From Photobacterium rosenbergii (lineage in GTDB: Bacteria; Pseudomonadota; Gammaproteobacteria; Enterobacterales; Vibrionaceae): DNA of 64,000 nt. Position 1 is the stretch's first letter; each line of letters opens with the position of its first letter. The stretch spans positions 868,001 to 932,000 of the forward strand of contig NZ_PYMB01000001.1 in NCBI RefSeq assembly GCF_003026455.1. Direction: 5' to 3'. Below, one piece after another: positions 35,725 to 44,971 of the stretch. Both the position numbers and the translations under genes were made by a program. The notes beneath the pieces are model-generated. The model worked only from the letters and a program-made list of their open reading frames with translations. It made no database searches and had not been told where the DNA came from.

Positions 35725-36789
35725 ATGATGAAAAATAGCAAAAACAAACTAATGGTAGCCCTAATTTCAGCAATTGCTGCTACTTCAGTAACAACCACAG
35801 CTGAGGCTTGTTCACGTATTCTATGGGAAACAGAAAACCACGGGGTTTTCGTAAGTCGGACAATGGATTGGATGGAGGAGAATCAACCGACAGTTGAGGT
35901 TCGCCATTCAGGCCAAAGTTACAAAGGCCATAGTTCTGAAAACGGTAAAACTTGGACTTCCAAGTACGCATCTATTGGCATGACCCTATTCGGTGTTGGA
36001 ATCGTCGATGGTTTCAACGAAGTCGGTTTCTCTGCAAATGCCCTATTTTTGGACGAAGAGTCAGCGGGCAATTTAGACGGCGAACTTGCACAAGTATCAA
36101 ATGCTGTATTTGCTGCGTACCTACTCGATAATTTTGCCACTGTTGAAGAAGCTTTAGAAAATATTAATCAGCTAGAGATACAGCAATTCGAACACAATGG
36201 TCATAACATGCGTGGTCATTATGCCATTCAAGATAAATCAGGTGACTCAGCGATCCTTGAGTTCCTAGATGGTGGTTGGAAGATCTATCATGGCAAGCAA
36301 TATGACGTCATGACCAACAGCCCTACTTTCAAAGAACACCTTTCAAACTGGAATGCAGCACAGCCTACTTCTGAAGATGTAGTTGATGGTGAGTACCCAA
36401 TACCGGGTAATATTAACTCTGCTCAGCGCTTTGTATGGAACAAGTATATGAAGTCTCAGTTAACAGAGCCAACGAGTTACACCAACGGCATTGCTAAGCT
36501 AGACAGTGTTACTTATAAAATTCCACTGGATGCAGCAAACCGTCCAGATGCTGCTGGCGTTATGCGCGGATATGCAACCCTCTACTCGGTAGGCTATAAC
36601 CTTGATCAAAAGGTCATGCAAGTCCGCTATCAGTTTGGTGATGCTTACACCCATTTCACCGTCGATTTTGACAAACTAAATGATGGTAAAAACTACAGCT
36701 TAGCTGCCGACAAACCTGATCTATTTGGCGATGTAACAGAGCGGTTCACCCACAGCAAAGGCGTTATGGCGCACTATGTGACGAACTAA
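35725..36789 (+). CDS. Secreted linear amide hydrolase, choloylglycine hydrolase family
   Basis: A 354-residue Ntn-hydrolase precursor. The signal peptide (MMKNSKNKLMVALISAIAAT...) ends TTAEA and cleavage exposes Cys29 (CSRILWETENHG), the catalytic N-terminal nucleophile of the bile-salt hydrolase / penicillin V acylase family. The following RTMDWMEE matches the conserved Arg and Asp after the nucleophile. Gram-negative members often hydrolyse penicillin V or acyl-homoserine lactones rather than bile salts. It is followed by an outer-membrane-like gene and faced by a LysR regulator. Periplasmic location is predicted; substrate unknown. Confidence 0.88.
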   Translation: MMKNSKNKLMVALISAIAATSVTTTAEACSRILWETENHGVFVSRTMDWMEENQPTVEVRHSGQSYKGHSSENGKTWTSKYASIGMTLFGVGIVDGFNEVGFSANALFLDEESAGNLDGELAQVSNAVFAAYLLDNFATVEEALENINQLEIQQFEHNGHNMRGHYAIQDKSGDSAILEFLDGGWKIYHGKQYDVMTNSPTFKEHLSNWNAAQPTSEDVVDGEYPIPGNINSAQRFVWNKYMKSQLTEPTSYTNGIAKLDSVTYKIPLDAANRPDAAGVMRGYATLYSVGYNLDQKVMQVRYQFGDAYTHFTVDFDKLNDGKNYSLAADKPDLFGDVTERFTHSKGVMAHYVTN

Positions 36790-36863
36790 CCCTCACGAGC
36801 TTGGCACCAACCCTATGACGAGCCTCAACTATTATCGCGCTACTGATAACTAAGCAAATCTAT

Positions 36864-36887
36864 ATAGGAGGCGGTTTCGCCTCCTAT
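36864..36887 (+). repeat. Perfect hairpin before the membrane-protein gene
   Basis: ATAGGAGGCG pairs with CGCCTCCTAT around GTTT. The left arm includes a consensus anti-SSU sequence AGGAGG, buried by the right arm. It has no T-run after it. It ends 13 bases before the next ATG, so it could be a weak terminator or a translation-control element. Confidence 0.55.
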
Positions 36888-36900
36888 CTTGGATAGTAAA

Positions 36901-37677
36901 ATGACTAAAAAATACTTCGTACCGTTAGTGTCACTCACACTGACCTCTTTTGCCGCGCTCTCCGACACAAACAACAACGATATTGACCCATCAGATCTGA
37001 CAAAGGTCTACACTCAAGCAGCACTCATGGTCAGTGGTAACAGTAATATTATGCCAGTGGGCATGATTTCCGGTGGATACGATAATGGCCACCAGTTTGC
37101 TCTACTCGCTGAGGCCAAATTTGGTAAGACCGGTGACAATGCCGACAATGAATTCGGGCTAGAATATGGCTCTTCTCGTTTTCAGTACTTCCAGGTTGCT
37201 GATACAGGCTCAAACTTCATGCCAAGAGCCGGACTTTCTGCCGACTACATCAATATTCGTTCTCCTTACATCAAGTCAGACTTACTCGCTTTAGGCGGGG
37301 TTGCCGCAATTAATCATCAATACACACCAGGCTTTATGTTATTCCCTTTAGCGGGATACGTATTTGGACAATTTAATATTAATGGCATCAAAGATGATGT
37401 GGATGGAGTTAACCTGTCTATCGCTGCATCCATTCCTGTTGGTGAAAGTGGCGCATTTATGATGATTTGGCCTGAATACAGAAAGTTGAGCGGAAGTAAG
37501 GTTCAAACTGAAAATGTGTCGACAAAATTGATTGTTAATGCACCACTAACCGATAACAGAAAGTGGTGGATAAATACTCGATTAGAGTTAGACCACTCAG
37601 AGCTTAAAGTCTCAGGAGATAAGCTCAGCAACCAGTGGAATTCAGATGTATACATGGGGGTCAGGTACTTCTTCTAA
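36901..37677 (+). CDS. Predicted outer-membrane beta-barrel protein
   Basis: A 258-residue exported protein. The N-terminus MTKKYFVPLVSLTLTSFAAL is a signal peptide; the start is the ATG at 36901, not the upstream TTG. The rest shows alternating strands (FGLEYGSSRFQYFQV, LLALGGVAAINHQY, KWWINTRLELDHSELKVSG) and ends VYMGVRYFF, a C-terminal aromatic typical of BAM-assembled barrels. No family recognised. It follows the secreted amidase by 110 bases and may share its control. A channel for the amidase substrate is possible but is only inferred. Confidence 0.65.
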   Translation: MTKKYFVPLVSLTLTSFAALSDTNNNDIDPSDLTKVYTQAALMVSGNSNIMPVGMISGGYDNGHQFALLAEAKFGKTGDNADNEFGLEYGSSRFQYFQVADTGSNFMPRAGLSADYINIRSPYIKSDLLALGGVAAINHQYTPGFMLFPLAGYVFGQFNINGIKDDVDGVNLSIAASIPVGESGAFMMIWPEYRKLSGSKVQTENVSTKLIVNAPLTDNRKWWINTRLELDHSELKVSGDKLSNQWNSDVYMGVRYFF

Positions 37678-37730
37678 TCTGACCAACAGGAATTCATCCA
37701 ATTATTTTGTTTTAGAAACTTCAAATTTTT

Positions 37731-37775
37731 ACCGTTCAATGCATGCCGCCCCTTAAGCGTTGGACGGTCTTTTCC
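37731..37775 (+). terminator. Terminator after the barrel gene
   Basis: ACCGTTCAATGC pairs with GCGTTGGACGGT (two G-U pairs in RNA) with a 14-base loop, followed by CTTTTCC. This lies 54 bases after the gene end. Confidence 0.65.
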
Positions 37776-37929
37776 TATTTTAATGCTCAAACACTGTAAC
37801 TAAACCACTTTCTTATATCTAATCAGTTCTTGCAATCACAGGGGCGTCCATATACGTCCAAAATCTTCACAGTTAGCATTTCGAAACTCGTATATGCCAA
37901 TTCGCCGATTTCAACAGTCTGAATATTTT

Positions 37930-38268
37930 TCAGTCCATTCGGGTAATAAAGGTTTGCTCATCATCCACAAAAGCCACAAAGCCGCCGTTATATATAAACA
38001 CCCGACCGCGTCCCTCAACTAGGCAGGCAAGCAGTGGGTTCAAATCTTCTTCGTTATTCTGGCTTTGGAAAGTGCCGGTATCGGTGATTACGCCGCTGAG
38101 TGTAGGCAAATATCCATAAGAGCGCTTAGCTTGATCAATCAGGCTCAATTCGCTGTCGGTAGAGAAGCAAGAAGGGATCGCACCGGCTTCTTCGATAAAT
38201 ATAGTTTTCAGTTCTTCAAAAGCTGTAATCACCAGCCAGTCGATGCCGTTTACATGATGGATAAACAT
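37930..38268 (-). CDS. Hypothetical protein
   Basis: A 112-residue soluble acidic protein, if started at the ATG at 38268 (MFIHHVNGIDWLVITAFEEL); the frame also has an ATG at 38322 giving 130 residues, and neither start has a strong ribosome site. No signal peptide, membrane segment or motif that I recognise. It contains IPSCFSTDSELSLIDQAKRS and ends FVDDEQTFITRMD. It stands alone upstream of a LysR gene on the same strand. Real-gene status rests on length, composition and absence of a competing frame. Confidence 0.5.
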   Translation of the reverse strand: MFIHHVNGIDWLVITAFEELKTIFIEEAGAIPSCFSTDSELSLIDQAKRSYGYLPTLSGVITDTGTFQSQNNEEDLNPLLACLVEGRGRVFIYNGGFVAFVDDEQTFITRMD

Positions 38269-38380
38269 AGAGTTTCTCGATAATTCTGATGCGGAGATTT
38301 TATCACTACCAAGGGAGGGCATAGTAGGGATTTAATTGCAAAAATTTTGTCCAGATGCGTTTCTTTACAAAACAACACCA

Positions 38381-39256
38381 TCAATACTCATTCCGCATAC
38401 AATCAATAAAAACCTCCATCGCAGGTGTCACACACTTACCTGCATGGTAACCACACCGTGGTTTGATCATCTGTGGCTCATCAGTGAACTTAAGTTCTTG
38501 TAAGCTACCCTCTTGCAACTCTTTTTCGACAGTAAAGCGAGGCAAATAAGAAATGCCAATGTTGCCTTCAACGCAGTTTTTGATGGTGTTGATGCTGCTT
38601 AGCTCAATCATGTTGTCGATGGTAATGTTGCGCTCTTGAATCGTACTTTCAAAAGTCTGTCGAAATAAGCATTTAGGGCCGTTACTGATGAAGCCCAAGT
38701 CAAAGTGCTGACCCCTTTTCTGTAAATCCATCCCTTTTAACAGTGGTGAAGCTATAAGTACTAGAGGCTCTTCTTTGAATTCATGAACCTTAAGTGCATT
38801 ATCATTACCCACTCGATAAAACACCCCCAAATCGGCCTTGTCTGCGATCAATTCATCTCGAATCTGGTAACAGTTTTGCGACTGTAAAGAGAGTCTTACT
38901 TTTGGCGCTCTTATCCTGAATTCTTTCAATACATTGGCCATTTTATAGGCGAGTTGCGTCTCAGCAACGAGAACCTTCAGCTCCCCTGTAGGTTCTGAGC
39001 TCTCTTGTTGAGCAGTACCTTCAATGTTTTCCATCACTCGTGTGAGTTCGTAAACATAAGGAAGAATCCTCTCTCCTGCCTGGGTCAACACCATTTTTCG
39101 GCCAATTTTCTCGAACAATTGTAATGAAAGGTCTTGCTCTAACTGTTTGATCTGAAAAGTCACTGTCGACTGTGTGCAGTACAGCTTTTGTGACGCTTTA
39201 AGAAACGAGCCTTCCTCAACAATGGTTTTAAATGTAAGGAACCGCTTTAGATTCAT
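38381..39256 (-). CDS. LysR family regulator
   Basis: A 291-residue LysR-type regulator starting at the ATG at 39256, with GGGAG upstream. The DNA-binding domain is MNLKRFLTFKTIVEEGSFLK ... KLYCTQSTVTFQIKQLEQDL, standard for the family, and the effector domain follows (LKVLVAETQLAYKMANVLKE). It is divergent from a LysE-type exporter gene across 112 bases. This is the classic arrangement of a LysR activator with its exporter (as in LysG-LysE), so it likely senses an amino acid or similar metabolite to be exported. Confidence 0.9.
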   Translation of the reverse strand: MNLKRFLTFKTIVEEGSFLKASQKLYCTQSTVTFQIKQLEQDLSLQLFEKIGRKMVLTQAGERILPYVYELTRVMENIEGTAQQESSEPTGELKVLVAETQLAYKMANVLKEFRIRAPKVRLSLQSQNCYQIRDELIADKADLGVFYRVGNDNALKVHEFKEEPLVLIASPLLKGMDLQKRGQHFDLGFISNGPKCLFRQTFESTIQERNITIDNMIELSSINTIKNCVEGNIGISYLPRFTVEKELQEGSLQELKFTDEPQMIKPRCGYHAGKCVTPAMEVFIDCMRNEY

Positions 39257-39368
39257 GACCAAACTCCCAGCCTATTAGTTCGAATAACTTAAACTCTAGC
39301 TTTCAATATATTCAATTTTTTAAATAATTCTGGCGAAGTATAGTGCACAAAAAACAGGAGAGATACCC

Positions 39369-39953
39369 ATGAGTGCCATCTACACCGCATTTTTCACCTA
39401 CGTCATCATTACTTCGATCACGCCGGGGCCGAATAACATTTTGGCGCTCAGCGTTGCTACCCAGTATGGGCTACAGCGTTCAACCAAAGTCATTGCCGGA
39501 ATGTTCTGTGGTTACATTGTTTTAATGTTGTTATGTGGCCTTTTTACTTATCACATGGTGAGTCTTTTACCTGTGATTACCCCTTGGCTAACCTGGGTTG
39601 GCGCAGCTTATATCGTTTGGTTAGCTTGGGGCATAGCGAAGAGTGATATTAAAGCCGCCTCAGAAGACTCGGAGGGGATCACTGCCCTAACAGGCTTTGG
39701 ATTGCAGTTCGTAAACGTGAAAATCATTCTGTATGGTGTAACTTCCATTTCAACATTCGTATTACCTTACACGCAGAACATTTACTGGATTTTAGCGACA
39801 AGTCTGCTGCTTGCCTTTATCGCATTAGTAAGCAATTTGGCTTGGGCTGTCGCGGGTAAGCTACTTCAATCGCAATTCCAAAAATATGGTAAAGCCATCA
39901 ACATGACATTAGCTGCGACTTTGCTCTACTGTGCAACACAGTTGTTTGCCTGA
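39369..39953 (+). CDS. LysE/RhtB family amino acid exporter
   Basis: A 194-residue membrane protein with about six helices. The family signature ITSITPGPNNILALSVATQYGLQRS lies at residues 14-38, followed by hydrophobic segments (AGMFCGYIVLMLLCGLF, WLTWVGAAYIVWLAWGI, LQFVNVKIILYGVTSISTF). LysE/RhtB proteins expel amino acids or homoserine derivatives using the proton gradient. CAGGAG precedes the ATG. Its divergent LysR gene probably regulates it. Substrate not predictable. Confidence 0.9.
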   Translation: MSAIYTAFFTYVIITSITPGPNNILALSVATQYGLQRSTKVIAGMFCGYIVLMLLCGLFTYHMVSLLPVITPWLTWVGAAYIVWLAWGIAKSDIKAASEDSEGITALTGFGLQFVNVKIILYGVTSISTFVLPYTQNIYWILATSLLLAFIALVSNLAWAVAGKLLQSQFQKYGKAINMTLAATLLYCATQLFA

Positions 39954-40156
39954 CTTGATTATCAGCAAACACATCACTACACCAGTGCCAACTTAGTTCA
40001 AGCTCGCCGAAATGCGACTTTGTTCTTACTTTTGTAATGGATTGTAAATAGCTGTAAAACACGTTTAAGGGCGCCATCAAGTGTCATTGTTCCCGTCTAC
40101 ATTGTAATCAGAAGGAACCATTAACAGCAGATTCTTTTATGGATGTGGAGGTAGTT

Positions 40157-40348
40157 ATGAAAAAGTACTGTCCTAACTGCAGAACCGAATTAATCGACCA
40201 CTGCAACAGATTCGTTTGTCCGCGAAACGAGATAGGTGAATGCACTTACGATGGCTACGAAGTCTATCGTCTATACCAAGAAACCCACAATTTGATGGAA
40301 AGACATAACCACTCTATCCACGAGAATGGATTGACGACTGTCGATTAA
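40157..40348 (+). CDS. Small zinc-ribbon-like protein
   Basis: A 63-residue protein opening with MKKYCPNCRTELIDHCNRFV, followed by CPRNEIGEC. CPNC and the later cysteines could make a four-Cys zinc ribbon of the kind found in small vibrio proteins. The ATG at 40157 has GGAGG 5 bases upstream and is preferred over an earlier frame opening. The C-terminal half is rich in His and Glu. It is 80 bases upstream of mrpA on the same strand but has its own start signals. Function unknown. Confidence 0.6.
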   Translation: MKKYCPNCRTELIDHCNRFVCPRNEIGECTYDGYEVYRLYQETHNLMERHNHSIHENGLTTVD

Positions 40349-40428
40349 TAACAGTATCTTAGATGTAAGAAAAAGGTTTATGGATTAACCTTTTAACAAC
40401 AAACAATCAATAGGGATAGTTATCGACA

Positions 40429-43116
40429 GTGGCAGGTAACCAAGATAGATCAAAACCTTTACTGGATAGCGGCAAACACCATTACAACCTACTCGGGTTT
40501 GTGGTGTTTCCTGCTATTATTTTTGCTGCAACTATCTTTTACTACCAACCCTCCCCGGCAGGCCTGAGATGGTCCATGCCATGGGTCCCCAGCCTAGACA
40601 TCAACTTCAGCATTCAGCTCGATGCGCTCTCTTTTGTTTTCGTTGGCTTAATTAGCAGCATCGGCTTTTTTATCCAGCTATATGCCTTGGCATATATGAA
40701 AGACAAAGCCGAGCGCTTTTCTTTCCATCTCTACCTCACCCTGTTCATGCTCTCGATGCTCGGGCTGGTATTGAGTGACAACATCATCTTGCTGTTTGTG
40801 TTCTGGGAACTCACAACGATAACCTCCTACCTGCTTATCGGCTTCAACCATGAAAATGAAAAATCGCGTAAGAACGCGCTGCAATCATTGGTCGTCACTG
40901 GCGCAGGCGGTTTGGCATTGTTGGCCGGCCTAATATTACTGGGACAGATTGCCGGAAGTTACGAGATAAGCACCATTATCGACAAAGCGGTAAACGCTAA
41001 AGAAAGTGTTATTCAGCACCCTTACTTTACCCCTTCTTTAGTGCTGGTCCTGCTTGGCGCTTTTACCAAATCGGCCCAATTCCCTTTCCATTTCTGGTTA
41101 CCGGGCGCTATGGCAGCACCGACGCCGGTCAGTGCCTTCCTACACTCGGCAACCATGGTCAAGGCTGGTATCTACCTGCTGGCGAGGCTTTCCCCTGTAT
41201 ATGCCAGCAGCGATGTCTGGTTTTATACCCTCATCGCAATTGGTGGCTTCACTGCGCTGTGGTCAGCCGTTATTGCGTTGATGCAAAAAGATCTCAAGCT
41301 AATGCTGGCGTTCAGTACCAACACTATACTCGGTATCCTTACCTTGTTGCTTGGGATTGGTACCGAAACAGCTTTAGCAGCGGCTATCTTGTTCATCCTT
41401 GCCCACGCCTTTTACAAGGCGGCGTTATTCATGGTGGTCGGCAATATCGATAAGGCTACGGGCACACGTGATATTAGGGTACTTTACGGCTTGAAGGCCG
41501 TGCTCATTTTCAGTTTTGCCTCCGGCCTGATTGCAGCACTTTCCAAGGCCGGTATTCCCCCCTTGCTGGGATTCCTCAGTAAGGAATATGCCTATAAGGC
41601 CGGCTTGGAGGTCCACGGTATCGTGATGTTTGCCTTGGTTATGATTAATGCTGTAATGGTTGCCCTTGCCATTGCCGTAATCTCGCAGCCGTTTTTGCGG
41701 GAGAAAATCGAAGATAACCCCACGGTAAAATCTATCGAGGCTGAAATAGGTTTCTGGATCCCACCGATGGTGTTGGCTTGCTGCAGTGTTATCGTACCAA
41801 CCCTCGGCTTAGGTTGGCTCAATGAGTATGTACTCTCAACGGCAATATTCGAAATCAATCAAGTCGAACAATCTAGCCCTGTTAAATTGTGGCAAGGGAT
41901 AAACCTTCCCTTAATCATGAGTGCGGTTACTTTGGCACTGGGTATCCTCATCTATAAAAACATGCCATTAGTCACTCAGGCATTGAACAAGATACTTGGC
42001 CCGCTTCCTGTAGCCAGCGAAGTTTTTGAAAAATGCATGGCATTAATGCTGTCTGTCGCGACTTGGCAAACAGCGCGATTACAGCAACGCAAACTCAGCG
42101 TGTATGCTTTGCTTTTCTTCTCGGTACTTGCCGCGATTTTGTTACTGAGTCCAATTTGGCCAACAGGCGACTTCCTTGAGCGTATCCTTGCTCTCAAACT
42201 GTACGAAATGGCTATCGCATTGCTATTGATAGCCGCTGCCCTACTCTGCGTGTTCTCTACTTCGCGACTACTGTCGATAGCAGGCCTTGGCGCAATTGGC
42301 TTTTTGATGACCTTGGTCTTTATGATTTACAGCGCACCTGACGTTGCCAAAACCCTGCTGCTGGTTGAAACTTTGATGGTGGTATTTGTCGCGCTGTTAA
42401 TTCGCCATCTGCCCCATTTCAGTACTGTAGCCATGCACTCTGTAGGCCGTAGGGCATTCCATGCGGCTATCGCAGCCGTTATCGGGCTTTCTGTTACAGC
42501 GCTGCTTATTACTATTACCAAGTCACCGCTTGATTCTCCACTTGCGGACTTTTTCGCTCAAAACAGTGTCCCTGGGGGGCATGGCCGTAATATCGTCAAT
42601 GTTATTTTGGTCGATTTCAGGGCTTTCGATACCATGGGTGAGGCTATTGTCGTCGTTATCGCAGCAATCGCAGCCATTAGCCTATTTAAAGACCACTCCC
42701 AGCAGCAAAACCGGATTCCATCTCTTATTTTCGGTACAACTGCCCATATTGTTTCCGTATTGATGATGGTCTTTTCCGTATATCTCCTACTTCGAGGTCA
42801 TAACTCTCCGGGAGGCGGCTTCATCGGTGCATTGATTGCTGTCATCGGTTTGACCCTGCTAATTTTTGCCGAATCACCGAAATATGTCAGGGAGCGACTT
42901 GGCTATAGGCCATTGAATATTGCATTGTTTGGGGTGTTCCTGAGTTTGCTGGCCGGTGCAATCGGCTTTGTAATGGGGCAACCTTTCTTAACCGGGATCT
43001 GGTGGAAGGAGATTTTACCATTAGGCACACCACTGATTTTCGATGTTGGTATCTACCTTGCCGTCATCGGCGGCGTGCTCGAGGTCTTGCTAAGAGTCAA
43101 TGAGGAGCTCGACTAA
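40429..43116 (+). CDS. mrpA: Mrp Na+/H+ antiporter subunit A with fused MrpB region
   Basis: An 895-residue polytopic protein of the complex-I-like Mrp antiporter. The NuoL-like core has the conserved glutamate segment FVFWELTTITSYLLIGF and the lysine-bearing FTKSAQFPFHFWLPGAMAAP. After a MrpA-specific C-terminal helix set, the last 140 residues (from about SLIFGTTAHIVSVLMMVFSV with GHNSPGGGFIGALIAV) are the MrpB domain, so this is the fused A type of the six-gene group 2 operon. The start is a GTG with TAGGGA in front. It overlaps mrpC by one base (TAATG). The complex exchanges cytoplasmic Na+ (or K+) for protons in alkaline or saline stress. Confidence 0.93.
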   Translation: MAGNQDRSKPLLDSGKHHYNLLGFVVFPAIIFAATIFYYQPSPAGLRWSMPWVPSLDINFSIQLDALSFVFVGLISSIGFFIQLYALAYMKDKAERFSFHLYLTLFMLSMLGLVLSDNIILLFVFWELTTITSYLLIGFNHENEKSRKNALQSLVVTGAGGLALLAGLILLGQIAGSYEISTIIDKAVNAKESVIQHPYFTPSLVLVLLGAFTKSAQFPFHFWLPGAMAAPTPVSAFLHSATMVKAGIYLLARLSPVYASSDVWFYTLIAIGGFTALWSAVIALMQKDLKLMLAFSTNTILGILTLLLGIGTETALAAAILFILAHAFYKAALFMVVGNIDKATGTRDIRVLYGLKAVLIFSFASGLIAALSKAGIPPLLGFLSKEYAYKAGLEVHGIVMFALVMINAVMVALAIAVISQPFLREKIEDNPTVKSIEAEIGFWIPPMVLACCSVIVPTLGLGWLNEYVLSTAIFEINQVEQSSPVKLWQGINLPLIMSAVTLALGILIYKNMPLVTQALNKILGPLPVASEVFEKCMALMLSVATWQTARLQQRKLSVYALLFFSVLAAILLLSPIWPTGDFLERILALKLYEMAIALLLIAAALLCVFSTSRLLSIAGLGAIGFLMTLVFMIYSAPDVAKTLLLVETLMVVFVALLIRHLPHFSTVAMHSVGRRAFHAAIAAVIGLSVTALLITITKSPLDSPLADFFAQNSVPGGHGRNIVNVILVDFRAFDTMGEAIVVVIAAIAAISLFKDHSQQQNRIPSLIFGTTAHIVSVLMMVFSVYLLLRGHNSPGGGFIGALIAVIGLTLLIFAESPKYVRERLGYRPLNIALFGVFLSLLAGAIGFVMGQPFLTGIWWKEILPLGTPLIFDVGIYLAVIGGVLEVLLRVNEELD

Positions 43117-43469
43117 TGGAAATACTTTGGAGCTTGGTCGTTGGGGTGTTTGTTACAGCTGGGGTCTACCTGATGCTGGAGCGCCATATTATCCGCATCC
43201 TGCTTGGCCTTATCTTAATCAGCAACGCTGTCAATTTGGCTATTTTCACCGCTGGCCGTCTCACTCCCGGAAACCCGCCGCTGATCGATCTTGGCTCGGT
43301 CTTACCGCCGGACGGGACTGCTGACCCTTTGCCGCAAGCACTGATTCTGACCGCCATCGTTATCGGCTTCGGGTTATTGGTTTTCGCATTGATGTTGCTT
43401 TATCGGGCATACAGTGAAACAGGTTCTGCTGATGTCGATGCCATGCAACGTTCAGAGGAGGATCAATGA
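43116..43469 (+). CDS. mrpC: Mrp antiporter subunit C (NuoK-like)
   Basis: A 117-residue protein with three membrane helices, homologous to NuoK. It contains VGVFVTAGVYLMLERHIIRI, LGLILISNAVNLAIFTAGRL and DPLPQALILTAIVIGFGLLV, all marks of MrpC. It begins at the last base of the mrpA stop codon and overlaps mrpD by four bases. It is part of the membrane arm that anchors A and D. Length is the usual 110-120. Confidence 0.93.
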   Translation: MEILWSLVVGVFVTAGVYLMLERHIIRILLGLILISNAVNLAIFTAGRLTPGNPPLIDLGSVLPPDGTADPLPQALILTAIVIGFGLLVFALMLLYRAYSETGSADVDAMQRSEEDQ

Positions 43470-44959
43470 CCTCAGTTTGGCTCACACTGCCTGTCGTATT
43501 ATCATTATTGACTGCAACCGGTGGTTTTTTCGTCCGTAACAACCACAAGGCCATCAACTGGATCAGTGGCTCAAGCGTTATCTTGTCTGTATTTTGTAGT
43601 GTGCAGCTGTTGGCTGATATCACCACAAACGGCCCTTATGCCGTAGCCTTCGGTAACTGGATGGCACCATTTGGTATTGTGTTCGTGGCAGATTTCCTCG
43701 CCGTCGCAATGACAGTTATCACCGCAATCATTGGTGCGGTTACTGTGTTTTATGCCATGGCCGATCTCAAGCACAAGCCCTCCTACGGCCTCTACCATGT
43801 GCTATTCCATGTCCTACTAGCAGGGGTATACGGTGCATTTCTGACCGGCGATATCTTTAACCTCTATGTATGGTTCGAAGTGATGCTTATCGCCTCGTTC
43901 GGTTTGATGATTGTCGATGCCGAGCGCAAGCAGATTGACGGTGCAGTCAAATACGTCTTGCTCAACTTGATTTCGACTCTGGTCTTTTTGTTGGCAATCG
44001 GCTTGACCTATGGGGCAACGGGAACCTTGAACCTTGCCGATCTCCACCTCAAGTTCCCGGGTGTCGAGACACAAACTGCGGCATTGCTATCTGCCCTATT
44101 CCTATTTACCTTTGCCATCAAATCAGCCCTATTCCCGCTATTTGCCTGGCTTCCGGCGTCATACCATACACTGCCAAGTGCCGTTGTCGCCTTATTTGCA
44201 GCCTTGCTGACCAAGGTAGGGGTTTATGCCCTGATCCGGATATTCACCTTGGTATTCCCGCTTACTGAAACCGGTTGGCAACCCCTCTTGATTTGGGTCA
44301 GCGGACTAACCATGCTTACCGGTGTATTGGGCGCAGCCAGCCAATTTGATATCAAAAAGATCCTTTCTTTCCATATCATCAGCCAGATTGGCTACATGAT
44401 TATGGGTCTGGCCCTATATACGCCAATCGCTATTGCTGGTGCGATTTTCTATATCATTCACCACATCATCGTAAAGGCGAACCTATTTTTGATTGGTGGC
44501 TTTATCGAGAGAAAATACGGAACAAGCCAGTTACGCCACTTAGGCGGCGTCTATAAAGCGATGCCATGGTTGGCCTTCCTGTTCCTGATCCCCGCTTTCT
44601 CTCTAGCCGGCTTCCCGCCCCTTTCAGGGTTCTGGGGCAAGTTTCTAGTTATCAAGGCCAGTATTATCAATGACTACAATCTCTTGGCAGCAACTGCTCT
44701 GGTGGTTGGCCTACTGACTATTTTCTCGATGACGAAAATATGGAGCGAAGCCTTCTGGAAAGCACCGGTAGCCAAGCAAACCGCCGTGGAACTCCCACTT
44801 TCGGCCACGTTGCTATATTGCTTGCCCATTGCGACCTTAACGGTAATGACGATAACTATCGGGCTTGTCGCTCAACCCTTCTTCGAGTTTGCCAACGAGG
44901 CGGCGGAGCAAGTTCTCAACCCAGTACAGTACATTCACGCTGTATTAGGCGAGCCATAA
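43466..44959 (+). CDS. mrpD: Mrp antiporter subunit D (NuoN/M-like)
   Basis: A 497-residue polytopic protein of the NuoL/M/N family. Visible: FLTGDIFNLYVWFEVMLIAS with the conserved glutamate, AIKSALFPLFAWLPASYHTL with the key lysine, KILSFHIISQIGYMIMGLAL and LAGFPPLSGFWGKFLVIKAS. MrpD is a second proton-path subunit beside MrpA. It overlaps mrpC (ATGA) and is followed by mrpE after 12 bases. Fourteen helices are expected; length is normal. Confidence 0.93.
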   Translation: MTSVWLTLPVVLSLLTATGGFFVRNNHKAINWISGSSVILSVFCSVQLLADITTNGPYAVAFGNWMAPFGIVFVADFLAVAMTVITAIIGAVTVFYAMADLKHKPSYGLYHVLFHVLLAGVYGAFLTGDIFNLYVWFEVMLIASFGLMIVDAERKQIDGAVKYVLLNLISTLVFLLAIGLTYGATGTLNLADLHLKFPGVETQTAALLSALFLFTFAIKSALFPLFAWLPASYHTLPSAVVALFAALLTKVGVYALIRIFTLVFPLTETGWQPLLIWVSGLTMLTGVLGAASQFDIKKILSFHIISQIGYMIMGLALYTPIAIAGAIFYIIHHIIVKANLFLIGGFIERKYGTSQLRHLGGVYKAMPWLAFLFLIPAFSLAGFPPLSGFWGKFLVIKASIINDYNLLAATALVVGLLTIFSMTKIWSEAFWKAPVAKQTAVELPLSATLLYCLPIATLTVMTITIGLVAQPFFEFANEAAEQVLNPVQYIHAVLGEP

Positions 44960-44971
44960 AGGAGTACAAGA

